Positions 20,101 to 30,130 of a stretch of 64,000 bases of DNA are shown piece by piece. Source of the stretch: Macrosoma leucophasiata (taxonomy: Eukaryota; Arthropoda; Insecta; Lepidoptera; Hedylidae); NCBI GenBank assembly GCA_036365455.1, contig JAWQUS010000010.1, positions 17,160,501 through 17,224,500 on the forward strand. Direction: 5' to 3'. The notes beneath the pieces were generated by a model. That model had not been told where the DNA came from and made no database searches. It worked only from the letters and a program-made list of their open reading frames with translations. Made by a program: the position numbers and the translations under genes. Position 1 is the stretch's first letter, and every line of letters begins with the position of its first letter.

Positions 20101-22728
20101 CAAAAACAGTACAATTCGAACTTAACTTTCATACAAATAAGGCACAGATGTGACCAACCAAATATTTATTTGATAGTACATTTGCCTGTAACATTATGAC
20201 ATGAAAACAATAATCAGGATCATTCACATTAGTAATAGTTCCAGTTGTATTACAAAACGTTCATAAATCTGCATGCATGCATTTACCTCTACCTACCCCT
20301 TCGGGGATTACAGGCGTGAAGTTACGTATATTTTTCATAAATCTGAGATTAGAATAATAATGGCAACCCATTATACGTCCCACTGCTGGGCACGAGTCTC
20401 TCCCTTTTTTTGGGGGGAGGCCTGGAGCTTACTCCACCGCGCTGCTCCAATGCGGATTGGTGGAGGTGGGTGGGTTAGTGGCCAACCCACTGTCGGATGT
20501 TTTCAAACCGCCCATAAGGCCTCCGACAAGGTTTAACGACTGCTATCCATCGATAGCAACCGGGACCGACGGCTTAACGTGCCCTCCGAAGCACGGAAAC
20601 GCGCATTTAATTTGCCACTAGCGGTCACCCATCACACTACCCGACCGCGCCCGTAGTGCTTAACCGAGCAGATCGCTTACGATCTACACCAGCCGCTGGG
20701 CCATGCGCGCTTCTGAGATTAGAATATTCTGACATAAAAAATATTACTAGACTTGAGCCATGTATGTACATATTGGATATGGAAACAATTGTTTCTCAAT
20801 AAAATACGCTTACACTCACAGCCCCACAGTAGGTATAAACGCGGGTCGTAAGTGCTGTTGTACACATACAACACATAAACAAACACCCAGACCCGAAACA
20901 AATATCTGTAGGCAATACAAATATTTGTCCCGGTGCGGAGATCGAACCCGCCACCCTTCGTATCAAACGGTCATCTCACACCACTGGACTAACCAGGTCG
21001 TCAATGGATTATCATCATCACTTCAGCCACAAAACTTCCATTACTAGATAAAAGCCTTCTCCAACGACGCCCACAATAGGGTTGTGCGTCATTTTGGATG
21101 AGAATATGGCATGATTGGCATGCGGATTAGTGATTGCAGTGTCGGTAGTTTTATCTCAGTGGATGGGTTGAAATATTGTTTGATAATTATTAAAGAGATA
21201 ATTATTAACTTAAATCCATTGAAAATAGGAACTCAAATTTTTGTTTTAATAGTTCTTAATGTTTATGCTGTTGTAGTCAATGTATTGTATGTTTAATCAT
21301 TTATTTCATTATTACAGAATGCTCATGATGACATTTGTTCTGAATATTCAGTTTCCTATTTGATCAATAAGTGTCAACAAGTACTTGCTCTGAATTTCAA
21401 CACCCACCCACCTTGCCTGACCAAAAGTATCCGAAAATGTTACATTAATTTCCTTACATCACCCATGGAACTTAAAGATAAGACATTAACAAACAGGAAT
21501 GAATTTGGCTACGATAAAGGCATTGTTAAGTACTGCATGAATAGATTGGAATACGAGATTAGTGCAGAAAGCAAAGAGGAAGCTCTAGTGGACAAGTGTC
21601 AGGATATTTCAGAAGAAATGAAGCAGAGCGTTAAGGGATTATACTTGCAAAAGGAGAAGTATGAAATATTTGAATCACTTGAAAGACCGGAGAGAATCGA
21701 AAGGATAATGGCCGTAATGGAGTCCATTGTTGAACTTCTGCAATATGATTTAGCCATATGGCATTCAAGGTTGCTTTTACAATATATTTTAACATCTAAA
21801 ATAAATAAAAAATATGATTACAGTCACAGCTACGCACTAGCTATAAGGGTCAGAGCTCACTACAGCCACCCGGCACCCGACCAGCAAACCCTCGTTTTAC
21901 GGCATCCACTCGTTGTCGACGGGTGGTCCACGGGTGAACGACGCGATGTTACTTGTGAAACACTCGCAGACCGCGCGGGGTCCACGTGGGAACAGCGATT
22001 TGGCAAAGTCAACGTCAGACAAGCTAGTGGTCACTGTGTGGTCCACTTGCCGTCCGCGCGTGGACCGAGCACCACCCGCGCATTGTTGGCTTCCGGTCGA
22101 GGCGATACGGAGTGGAGTTTATGTATTGAGCGCAAACCGCTCGAGGCGGTCGGGCGCTGGTCGGGTGCCGGGTGGCTCTAGTGGGCTATGACCCTATACC
22201 TGTGTCGTGTGTGCCGTTGTACATACACAACAAACCCAAACTATTCGATTTCTTCTATACATAATTAATCAAATAGTTTTATGCTACTACTGCCATAAAG
22301 GGACTACTAAGGAATAAAGACAATAGTTTTTGCTGTCTTCTGCTGCTGTATTCCCCTTTATTGATCCTCATATCAGCACGTAAATGATATTTGGATTTTT
22401 CTATTATAGAACATTGATAAAGTCTTCTTCATCTGAGACATGGCGCAAAACAAACGGGCTAATCATGGTAGTATTTGCATGTGTGTGTGCGCCTCTGCCT
22501 AACTAACTTCAAAGATATACAGGCGTTAATTTGTCTTAAAATCGTCACTTTCGTCGATTCAAGTGGCAGTGGCAAAGAATCATGCAGTTCACATTGATGT
22601 TAAGTGATGACTGCAGCCTATAGACACTAACACAAAGACCAAGGTCAAAATGCAGATGCAGATGCAGACTCCTGAGGCCTCTGTGCCTGAGGCCTGAGGA
22701 CTCCGGAGGTGTTGTGCCTCTGTGCCGG

Positions 22729-22773
<45 letters not shown>

Positions 22774-24609
22774 CAGGGCCGTACATTACCACCTGAGTGG
22801 AACACGATAGTGCTGAACACTACCATTTAGCAGCAAGTATATTGGGTAATGCGGTGGTGCCTACGCCCGCGAGCACCGTCACTGGAGCTCTACCACCAGA
22901 TATATACAAAAATAGAAAGAACCTGCCTGACACATCATCATCCTTAAAGGTCATAGCATATAACCTTTGTCCTGTTTCATTACAATATTCATTTAATAAC
23001 ATCATCTTGAAAACTGAACAATGGTTAGAACTTAATACAAAAGATAAGCTATCTATTCTAGATAAGCCATCCTATTCTAATGATACACATTTCTTTAATT
23101 ACAGATACACAAATAATTTGGGATGTCATGTTATGAGATCACACAAGCCATTCATGGCCTATATTCTATGGTCGAATAATGTATTACACACTGGAGCTGT
23201 AAACAATAACTGTAGACAAATATTGAGAATATTTGCTTACTTTGTACATCTTCAATATCCAGAACACCATATAAAAACAATGATTGTAAGTGTAATCATT
23301 AACGACTTACGAATTCAAAATATTTCTAACATCTATTCATATTTGTCTTTTCCACAGATTTGGCTGAATTTAATGATCCAAACATTCTATATTTGTGAAA
23401 ACAATGCAAATAGTGATTATCCGAATATTGGAAAGTATTGTACTGCTTTCGCAACTGAGTTTTATAAAATTATTGCAGGTAACTACAGTTTTATTTACAT
23501 CTAGACTTGATTATGCAGATCACCTAGTTTATCAGACCGCCGGCGCGGCGAGCTATTGGCGCTTGACCCTTACAGTTGACAACAATTATCATTTTTATTG
23601 TGTACTAGCTGTGCCGGCGACTTCGTCCGCGAGAGAATTTATGATTGTTCAGTATCTACCGAGAAGTCGTGGGCGCAGCTAGTATAAAAGTAGCTTAAGT
23701 TACTCCTTATTACATAAGCTATCTGCCAGTGAAAGTCCCGTCGAAATCGGTCCAGCCGTTCCCGAGATTAGCCCCAACAAACAGACAGACAGAGAGACAA
23801 AAATGGTAAAATATGTGGTTTCGGTATATGTACCGTGTATACATACATTTAGCATTTAGCAAAAAGCAGTTATTTTTATATTACAAACAGACACTCCAAT
23901 TTTATTTATTTGTATAGGCAGATTTATGACTCGTGGAACTGTATTAATCAATTATTGTTCTCTTTTGGCAGTATTACCAAACGAATCTATTGAGAGGATA
24001 CTAGAAAGGATACAGCCATCTTTTATGCAGAATCTTATTGGAATCTTCCACTTACAGAATATACTTTCAATGCAAGAGACTGACATTATCAGTTTATTTA
24101 TCAATATAATAAAAACAAGTGAACTGGAGAATTATCCCAAAGGAAATTCTGAGTTACAAGTACCAAAGTATATTCAAATGAAGCATATGAAAATTAAGAA
24201 GATTTCGAAATACCTGTCAAAGAAATGTAAAAATTGCGAAGTAGTATCAGACAGTAAAATTAAATATGCAAAGTTTCAAGAAATCATAAATGATGTATCA
24301 ATTGATCAAAGCCATATTGTTCTAGTCTTGTATATTACATTTGAATCATATATAGATGCTTACAGTGTACAAAAAGTACAAGAGAAGTTAAACTATTTAA
24401 ATGATCTGTTATTACAAAGAGAAACTGCTGAGATTTCCACATCACAAGAATTAGTCTCTTATTCCGTTACTGAACAATTCATAAAAAAATACAGATCAAT
24501 ATATCAGATGTTGAAAGAATTAATAATGTTGTTACATGAAAGGAAAACCAATAATCAGTTACCAGATATTTTTAAAATATTTGAAAATGTTCATATATTA
24601 GGTTTATGA
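17166..24609 (+). CDS. Uncharacterised nuclear-type protein, six exons, ~605 aa
   Basis: I do not firmly recognise this gene. Exons 17166-17432, 18951-19109, 21318-21769, 23105-23285, 23358-23478 and 23972-24609 (TGA) join in frame at GT-AG sites to 605 codons. The first ATG is at 17166. The N-terminus is highly basic (MSPKKKRAKLEATSNELK), a likely nuclear localisation signal. The rest is alpha-helical with no membrane segment or signal peptide. Notable stretches are SVWSEALEVCFMCITPEQYL, VELLQYDLAIWHSRYTNN, KPFMAYILWSNN and FAYFVHLQYPEHH. The DLAIW and ILW plus repeated helices recall the FAM178 (CANIN) region of SLF2/SIMC1, which link to the SMC5/6 complex; this is a weak, memory-based suggestion. 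Its introns are stuffed with repeats. Five consecutive phase-compatible joins argue that it is a real gene. Confidence 0.7.
18110..18400. repeat. Dispersed repeat, also at 40115-40185
   Basis: ATTCACTTAGCAGAATTCCA, then GGCACTACTGAGAAGAACTC and ACCCAACAAACTCAG, are echoed at 40115-40185 (ATTCACTATGCTGAGTTC, ACCAAACAAACTCAG). The start ATTCAAATCATTTATTTC is a common insect repeat edge. It lies in the first intron of the six-exon gene. Confidence 0.45.
19125..19705 (-). repeat. Family 3 repeat split by a LINE fragment
   Basis: The minus-strand family-3 copy has its 3' end at 19125-19165 (AAAGTGGCGAACAAGCG) and its 5' part at 19530-19705 (GTACATTACCCCGGACTGGA to CACTGGAGCTTACCACC). The gap is filled by the LINE-type sequence at 19182-19433. 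It lies in the second intron of the six-exon gene. Confidence 0.6.
19182..19433 (-). pseudogene. Non-LTR retrotransposon C-terminus, fragment
   Basis: An 83-codon minus-strand frame contains RGPGRPRLTYHDQIGRAL, GIKSLRNRRACMKRMMKV and DIWRSTLSAYPVRDL. This matches the extreme C-terminus of endonuclease-reverse transcriptase proteins of insect non-LTR elements as I know them. Enzyme domains are absent. Degenerate relatives are at 52090-52410 and 58235-58400. Confidence 0.65.
20272..20332 (+). repeat. SINE family 2 tail fragment
   Basis: GCATGCATGCATTTACCTCT followed by CCCCTTCGGGGATTACAGG and CGTGAAGTTACG is the 3' end of the family 2 SINE. Confidence 0.65.
20342..20726 (-). mobile_element. 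Short retroposon with 15-bp target duplication
   Basis: The 355-bp insert 20357-20711 is flanked by exact copies of TCTGAGATTAGAATA (20342-20356 and 20712-20726). On the minus strand it starts GCGCATGGCCCAGCGGCTGG, resembling a tRNA box A, and continues with GATCGTAAGCGATCTGC, CGGGCGCGGTCGGGTAGTG and CAGCAGTGGGACGTATAATG, ending in an (ATT)-rich tail. The exact duplication shows a fairly recent insertion by retroposition in the second intron of the six-exon gene. Confidence 0.8.
20785..21010 (-). repeat. tRNA-derived SINE (family 1)
   Basis: On the minus strand the head reads CCTGGTTAGTCCAGTGGTGT and box B GGTTCGATCTCC. The body has ACAGATATTTGTTTCGGGTC and TACAACAGCACTTACGACCC. Same family as 523-745 and 51880-52083. 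Confidence 0.75.
21015..21080 (+). repeat. CATCATCA-type repeat fragment
   Basis: CATCATCACTTCAGCCAC, then AAAGCCTTCTCCAACGACGC, is a diverged piece of the insect repeat also seen at 3185-3260. Confidence 0.5.
21846..22195. mobile_element. GC-rich MITE with 40-bp terminal inverted repeats
   Basis: The left end AGGGTCAGAGCTCACTACAG and the inverted right end AGGGTCATAGCCCACTAGAG continue into an identical GCCACCCGGCACCCGACCAG; about 37 of 40 positions agree. ATA flanks both sides. The interior is far more GC-rich than its AT-rich surroundings. There is no transposase. It lies 76 bp after exon 3 of the six-exon gene, inside the next intron. Confidence 0.85.
22190..22245 (-). repeat. SINE family 1 fragment
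   Basis: ACCTGTGTCGTGTGTGCCGT and TGTACATACACAACAAACCC match the SINE body on the minus strand. Confidence 0.5.
22563..22898 (-). repeat. Family 3 repeat with (AT)n expansion
   Basis: A full-length minus-strand copy from TGGCAAAGAATCATGCAGTT to GGAGCTCTACCACCAG. In its centre, at the junction usually reading GCCGGAAATTACAGGG, a pure AT dinucleotide run (22731-22768) has grown. Confidence 0.75.
22731..22768. repeat. (AT)n microsatellite
   Basis: About 19 uninterrupted AT dinucleotides inside a family-3 repeat. Confidence 0.95.
23500..23860 (+). repeat. LINE 3'-tail repeat in intron
   Basis: GTGCCGGCGACTTCGTCCGC, AAGTCCCGTCGAAATCGGTC, CAGCCGTTCCCGAGATTAGC and CAAACAGACAGACAGAGAGA are the successive hallmarks of a repeat abundant in lepidopteran genomes. 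It fills the last intron of the six-exon gene. Confidence 0.7.
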
Positions 24610-24861
24610 TACTTGTAATTAGGAAGTTAACATTGTACCTGTTGTCTGTTATAATTGTACGTTTTACATATTTTCGTATAAGTTCTTATTGGTAGATAGT
24701 TCTGAACTATAAGTACCAATGACATAAATAAGATACTAACCAAAAATCATGTAGTTTCTGACTACACAGACACTTGTCAAATTATTGAAGAACAATAGTT
24801 ATACATATAAAGTTATACATCAAACAATACTAGTTCTACTCCTAGAGTTACCTACTATTTA
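24610..24861. other. 3' flank of the six-exon gene
   Basis: No perfect AATAAA was found close to the stop. AATAAG near 24727 is the nearest variant. Confidence 0.3.
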
Positions 24862-25363
24862 GTAGTAGGGGAGCCCAGATGACATTTTTGGATTTATTCA
24901 TGCGTGTCAGATTAAGATATGGGGGGGGTATCTTGCACACTGTTGAGTACCTGCACCAAATCTAAAGTCAATATTTTTCAATAAGTTGTCACTACCTAAT
25001 TTCACTTTCGAATCAATTCCCCCTTGATATAGATGCTGTGAACTTTTCGATAAAGGCTGATCCTCTCAAATAAGGAGGTCAAAAATGAATTGAGGATGTT
25101 AGATAGCTGCTTAGAAAGGATGTTGAGTAAACCGGATCCAAGCTACCGTTTATTTTAAAAATTGTTTCCTGAAATAAATTATTATTATTAAAGCTTCCAT
25201 TATTTATTCTGACAATTTGGATGTCAGACGAGCTCGTGATGGCAGTCCTACGAGTGCGGAAACCCTTAGATTTGGTGGAAGTACTCAACACGGCGCATTA
25301 CCCATAATGTTAATCTGTTGCGCTGGGGTGAATCCAAAAACCCCTCTTGTGCTCCCCTACTAT
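24862..25363. mobile_element. MITE with AGTAGGGGAGC terminal repeats
   Basis: The left end AGTAGGGGAGCCCAGATGAC leads to TTTTTGGATTTA; the inverted right end AGTAGGGGAGCACAAGAGGG leads to TTTTTGGATTCA. The two ends align for about 33 bp with a few mismatches. No coding sequence was found inside. A 7-bp G run sits at about 24922-24929. Confidence 0.75.
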
Positions 25364-25795
25364 TAGATATTATGGAAAATTATAACGTAACGCTAAGACG
25401 GTCGCACTACGGTCTTTTTTCCTCAAGCTGCTAACCGCGAAACCGCTCGAAATGATTTAAATCCAGCCGCAGCAAAATCGCAGTTACGGCCACTTGTGTG
25501 GGTTCGGTTCGGTTCACAAAATCGCACGGTTTAAAACCGCTGCGGTTTATTTGTAATGCGGCCGCGACCTTACACAGCATCGTATATTCAGTAGTCTGAT
25601 TTTCTGTAAACTTGTTTGAAAGTGCTCTTTCAAATGCCTTGTTACTAACTTTTAGTAATAATAACGTGCTATTTATATTGTTAATTGTAATTGTTAGTTT
25701 TAATAAACATTTTGTAATATGTAATAGTTTTATTTTCTATAGAAATGCAAAATGCATGATGCATAAAAAGTATTGCGTATACATTTTTTTAAATT
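25364..25795. other. Intergenic, partly GC-rich
   Basis: Positions 25390-25570 have repeated ACCGC and AACCGC motifs (AACCGCGAAACCGCTCG, TTAAAACCGCTGCGG). No gene was recognised. Confidence 0.3.
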
Positions 25796-25868
25796 GTAAT
25801 GCAGTTGGCAAACAAGCATGCAGTTCACATTGATGTTAAGTGATGACTGCAGCATATAGACATCGACA
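25796..25868 (-). repeat. Family 3 repeat fragment
   Basis: GCAGTTGGCAAACAAGCATG, then CAGTTCACATTGATGTTAAG and TGATGACTGCAGC, is the conserved 3' end on the minus strand. Confidence 0.75.
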
Positions 25869-26012
25869 TGTACACAAGTATTTTTAGAATGTCGGAGGAA
25901 CATTACATCCCGTTCCTCCAGTCTGAAAGGGAGGACGCAATGCTTGGCTTAGGCCAAAGAGACGTCACGTCACTGCTACCTCTTATCGGCACTGCACAGC
26001 CACCGTGAACAC

Positions 26013-26111
26013 TAAGCCTGGGTTGCACCACGATATTTGTTAGTTAGAGAAGGATGTGAAATGTTTCAATAACTTTAACAAATATCTTGGTCTTGGTGCA
26101 ACCCAGGTTAA
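26013..26111. mobile_element. Short MITE, second copy
   Basis: AAGCCTGGGTTGCACCACGA at the left and, inverted, AACCTGGGTTGCACCAAGAC at the right, with GATATTTGTTA on both inner sides. The interior AGAGAAGGATGTGAAATGTT is shared with 3965-4082. About 99 bp. Confidence 0.75.
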
Positions 26112-26417
26112 GACAAAAATATGAAACACGCCTCCGTCGTAACAGGGACGCCGGGACACCTAACGTCTACTTTGAAAGAGCAAGTACTACCTAACCTACC
26201 CTTGAATGGTAGTTACCTAATTACCTACGTTCCAGTCGCGCGCGAAATCAAACGTGGTGAATTTTCAGCAGTGGACTTAGATAGGTATCTGAACGGATTA
26301 TAATAGACTCGCTGGGCGGCAACCTTTTACATGGAATTGATGTCGGTACCTACCAACCTTTGACATGGGACTCAAATAAGTATCAAGTAACGCAACTTTT
26401 ACTTTTTTATGTTATGA

Positions 26418-26745
26418 TAGTGGCACAAACAAGCATAGCTACAGATCACATTAATGATAAATTAATACCTTTAGCCTTAACATCTACCTGCGTAAAATAC
26501 TACAGACAGAGCAAAAGATGCGTTGCCAACTTCTGACGCTTTAACTATTATGACTCTGTTGACCTAGTTACTTCGAGACTTTGAATCTTCTACAGGTTGT
26601 AGAGCTCCAGTGATGGAACTCGCGGACGTATTCACCACCGCATTACCTAATCTTACCGTTATATATTGTAGTGTTCAGTGCCATCGTGTTGCGGTCAGAT
26701 GATAATGAATGGCACTCTAATTTCTGGCACAGAGGTATAACAACT
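26418..26745. repeat. Two family 3 fragments
   Basis: A diverged minus-strand 3' part (26418-26545, GTGGCACAAACAAGCATAGC) is followed by a + strand 5' part (26594-26745, GTAGAGCTCCAGTGATGGAA to TTTCTGGCACAGAGGTATAA). Confidence 0.6.
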
Positions 26746-27386
26746 TAGATTTAAGGTTTGATTCCGAATCCCGCAACAATGCTGCCGCAGCCCTACTGGT
26801 CTCCATATATTCTCTCATTTCTCACTGTTTTTATATGAGGTGAGATTACATTCTGAGCTACGCGACATAGTGGTGTTGCAACACGGCCGCCTTGCTGGAA
26901 ATCGAAGTTGCGAAGTAATGCGAAGAAATGAAATACCTACATTGTTAAGTCTCTGGGTTTTTATGTATGTGTACATGTTATTAGGCTACAGTATTCACAT
27001 ACCACCAAATGTGTAATATGTATATAACTACTTGTTTGCCACCTCATGATATTTTTTTTTCTCCCTCTTGAATCTGCAATCAGTATCATTTAACTATAAG
27101 CAGATAGGTACAGTGATGAAGATGGTTGGGCGAGATAGGACCAGTGTCCCAGCTCACCATATTAAGACAGCACTTTGGCTTGATTCAGTCTCACCTCATG
27201 ACAAAAAAATAATAATGTAGTAATAAAATTTTTTGTTTGTGATTAGTTACATAATTGAATAATCCATTACATTTATTAAATTGACCTTTATTGTTTAGGC
27301 TTATTAATTACTCGGTATATTAGTCTCTGAACTTTTTTATAAAATGGTAGTGTAAATAAATACTACTGTAGAACTACAATATAATC
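26746..27386. other. Intergenic, downstream of mRpL47
   Basis: Nothing certain. Around 27035 GTTTGCCACCTCATGAT resembles the end of a family-3 repeat. Confidence 0.3.
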
Positions 27387-27392
27387 TTTATT
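27387..27392 (-). terminator. Poly(A) signal of mRpL47
   Basis: AATAAA on the minus strand, 12 bp past the stop codon (TTATAAT context). A very short 3' untranslated region is implied. Confidence 0.6.
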
Positions 27393-27403
27393 GTTATTAT
27401 AAC

Positions 27404-28174
27404 TTAATATTTGGGAAAATAGTGACCTCTAGCCTTCTTTGTACGTTTTGCTTTTTCTATATCCACATTGGGATACTCAGCTTTCAATTTCTCCATATCC
27501 AAATTGGGGAAGCGTTTTAGCAGTTGTTGGACATGATTGTAATCTCGATTCTTGGATTTTCTAAATTCATTGTAATCCTTTTCTTTATATAACCTGTAAA
27601 ATTTCTTGACTGCAATACTGTTTATATAGCCATGTTCCAAGTAAGATCTTACCCATCTAGAGTTCATAAACTTAGGTAAATAGTACTCATGCTTCTGATA
27701 TTTCTCAGGTAACCCTACTAGGTTAACAACTTCATCCACAGGCCGTTCTCCAGTCTCACCAGTCTCCAATTTGTAATAAGCACTGTTACGTTCTCTGATT
27801 ACTGTTTCTATATTATTCATCGACTCTTGCACCTTATCGATTCTTTCTGGATTTGGAAACAATCGAACATTTTCATTACACTCTTGTTCCATTGTATAGA
27901 GCATATTACGTTCTTTGAGCAACACATACCAAAGTTTGTGTAAGTCAGTATTAGACTTGATTCTTAACTCATCTAATTTCCACGCTCTTCCCACTCTTAT
28001 ATTTGTTTCATTCCAATTCTTTTTAATATCAAAAAACTCCATCAAATTATTATTGGGATGTGTAGTATGTAACCCTTTTGATATAACTGAAGCGCACACT
28101 TTAACAGCATTATTTGAACGGTAGCAAACGGCAACTGTCTGTCTTAATAAGTTTTGTATCACGGTGAAATTCAT
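27404..28174 (-). CDS. mRpL47: Mitochondrial ribosomal protein L47 (uL29m)
   Basis: A component of the large subunit of the mitochondrial ribosome, where uL29 proteins sit near the peptide exit tunnel. The 256-codon frame is unbroken. Residues 1-40 are basic and Ser/Ala-rich without acids (RQTVAVCYRSNNAVKVC), as expected for a mitochondrial targeting peptide. Next comes the MRP-L47 core: LMEFFD, VGRAWKLDELRIKSN, DLHKLWYVLLKERNMLYTME and RIDKVQESM. The remainder is basic with LPKFMNSRWVRSYLEHG and a Lys-rich C-terminus ending GHYFPKY. Length fits animal L47 proteins. No intron interrupts it, and the intact frame with its own poly(A) signal argues for a working gene. A retrocopy cannot be excluded, but there is no A-tail or flanking duplication. 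Confidence 0.95.
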   Translation of the reverse strand: MNFTVIQNLLRQTVAVCYRSNNAVKVCASVISKGLHTTHPNNNLMEFFDIKKNWNETNIRVGRAWKLDELRIKSNTDLHKLWYVLLKERNMLYTMEQECNENVRLFPNPERIDKVQESMNNIETVIRERNSAYYKLETGETGERPVDEVVNLVGLPEKYQKHEYYLPKFMNSRWVRSYLEHGYINSIAVKKFYRLYKEKDYNEFRKSKNRDYNHVQQLLKRFPNLDMEKLKAEYPNVDIEKAKRTKKARGHYFPKY

Positions 28175-28444
28175 TTTGCTTATTATGTTATTTAAATCTC
28201 AAGTCCGATCTTATTATATATTATAGTCATAACATAACCTTAAAATTTCTTTGGACCAAAGAGAAAAGAGAAGAGAATACAATAAATGACATCTGTCTGT
28301 CATTTTGTCATCATGTCAATGTCACAGGCCAATCATGGGAAAGTTCCACTAATCGACCTCAAACGACCGTAACGCTTTTTGTATCGTTACCTTCCTCATA
28401 TCAAAAAAAGCTTCGCTTAACAATGCTTGTTTTGCAACACGATG

Positions 28445-28510
28445 CCATTTCGGGCGCGTTCCACCCAAATGGTAACCAAGTGACCTTTCGGGTGGAACGC
28501 GCCCAAATGG
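28445..28510. repeat. GC-rich hairpin upstream of mRpL47
   Basis: GGGCGCGTTCCACCC (28452-28466) and its exact complement GGGTGGAACGCGCCC (28490-28504) face each other across 23 bp. CCATTT and AAATGG extend the stem by 6 bp past one bulged C. It lies about 270 bp upstream of the mRpL47 start codon, so it could belong to the promoter or to an unrecognised mobile element. Confidence 0.85.
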
Positions 28511-28674
28511 TATCAAAAAGTAAGCATTTTTTTCCCATAATTCTTTGAAATATTTGCTTTCTTTTGATGTACTGTACCATTGAGCTATATACATGGAGGA
28601 GAAATACCTACAGAAGTGGCGTGATTGCCTACAAAAATTTGGGCGATTACAATGGCCGCCTTTCATAGGGTAGT

Positions 28675-29424
28675 TTTAAATAAATATCGATATCATCTTC
28701 TAATACATGAGCGGTTAATATCGATATTTTATCAACACCAATTCTTATTCTTTTAAAGTATGTATGCTTAGTCTTGGTAAAATCCACTCACTAAATTAGA
28801 GTTGAGTATAATTGTAATAATTATGATGTAGTAATAAAATGTATCTTGTAATTTGAATGCAAATTAAATGGTGAAATATAAAAGAAAGCTATATTATATA
28901 CTGAAGATCTCATGTACCTACTATACTTTTAGCAAATAAATAAATTCAATCATTCAAATGATCTCGTTCATTACCAGCAACTTGCAAAAGGTTCTCAGCC
29001 AGAACTAGAGCTAAAAATTGCAAATTGTGGTAATGTTGAATATCAGTAGGATTTTCTTTAACAGCCTTCAAATGTGAGTCTTATGCTGACCAGCTCCTTG
29101 GAATGCATCTTTGTGAATATTGTTGCTAAGTATTCCAAATTTTTATCATTATGTTTAGTTAATTTGAGTAGCACGATGACGCTTCGGTCAAGTTAAAGGC
29201 CAATAAACACATATGATTTTTGTGCATTCTCGAAAAATCTTTTACATACGTGTTAGACGTGAGTACAACAGGATCTTTTTTTATTTTTTCATTATTACTA
29301 TACCTTAAACAATATTATAAAAGTAGCAGGAACGGCTCTAGGTATGTTAATGATATGAGTAATTAAAAAGAAATGGAACCTGCTTCAATTTTCAGATGAT
29401 ACGCATGTAGAAGTTAGTGACACA
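28675..29424. other. Intergenic, no feature seen
   Basis: AT-rich. TATCGATATC-type motifs occur near 28684 and 28717. No gene or repeat is supported. Confidence 0.3.
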
Positions 29425-29580
29425 GATCTGTACGGCCCTGTGATTTCCAGCACAGATGCGTAATATCTTAGGTCTTAGGAGTGGCAACGCATTTAGATTG
29501 AAAGCTCTGGTTTCGTGTAGACTGATAGACTTTTACTTACCAATGTAAACTGATACCTGTTTGCCATTTTATGAAATGAA
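29425..29580 (+). repeat. Family 3 repeat, partial
   Basis: TACGGCCCTGTGATTTCCAG, CACAGATGCGTAATATCTTA, then GGAGTGGCAACGCATTTAG and TGTTTGCCATTTTATGAAAT with an A tail. Confidence 0.65.
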
Positions 29581-30130
29581 AAAAAAACTGTGTTTTGTTG
29601 TGCTTATACTTATATTACACTCTAACAATATCTGAAAAAATCCATGCTATATCGGATGCAAAACAGGAGAAAACAAAAATGATTTAATTTACATCAATTT
29701 CTTCTTCGATATTTTATTAAGAAACAAGAAATTCTATCGAGTATAATGCTAATACAATATAATATTACATAATTAAAATTGATATGAAAATAATTTTATA
29801 TCGATACTTTGATATATCAGGTTAGTATTCGTACATCACTACATAAAAATGCTATTAATAGAAAATAATGAATAGCATTAAAAATCGTATAAGTCATACG
29901 AAACTTACACAGGTCTTCAAAACTCTTAATAAAACATATCACTATATATCACTGCATTGCAAAATCGCACCGAATACGACACAATCCGTGAAAATTTGTC
30001 AATAACCTCACAAAGTTCAATCCAAGATTATTTTCGTTTTTCCTTGCATCACTCTGTTTTAAACAGTACGAGAGCATAATCAGTCAACATAAAGCAAAAC
30101 CTAGAATACCACATTATCTATTTAAAAGAT
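29581..30130. other. Intergenic, no feature seen
   Basis: AT-rich sequence without a supported gene. Confidence 0.3.

Noticed and set aside
21772..22181. Extension of exon 3 as one long 273-codon frame
   Set aside because: The extra part is intron followed by a MITE with 40-bp inverted ends; splicing at 21769 gives a phase-correct join to 23105.
22545..22826. 93-codon frame with repeated isoleucine-tyrosine
   Set aside because: It translates the (AT)n microsatellite inside a family-3 repeat.
26121..26303. 60-codon frame MKHASVVTG
   Set aside because: Short, no motif, directly next to a MITE; nothing supports translation.
28349..28666. 105-codon minus-strand frame upstream of mRpL47
   Set aside because: Much of it is the GC-rich hairpin read as codons; there is no domain, no promoter and no splice context.
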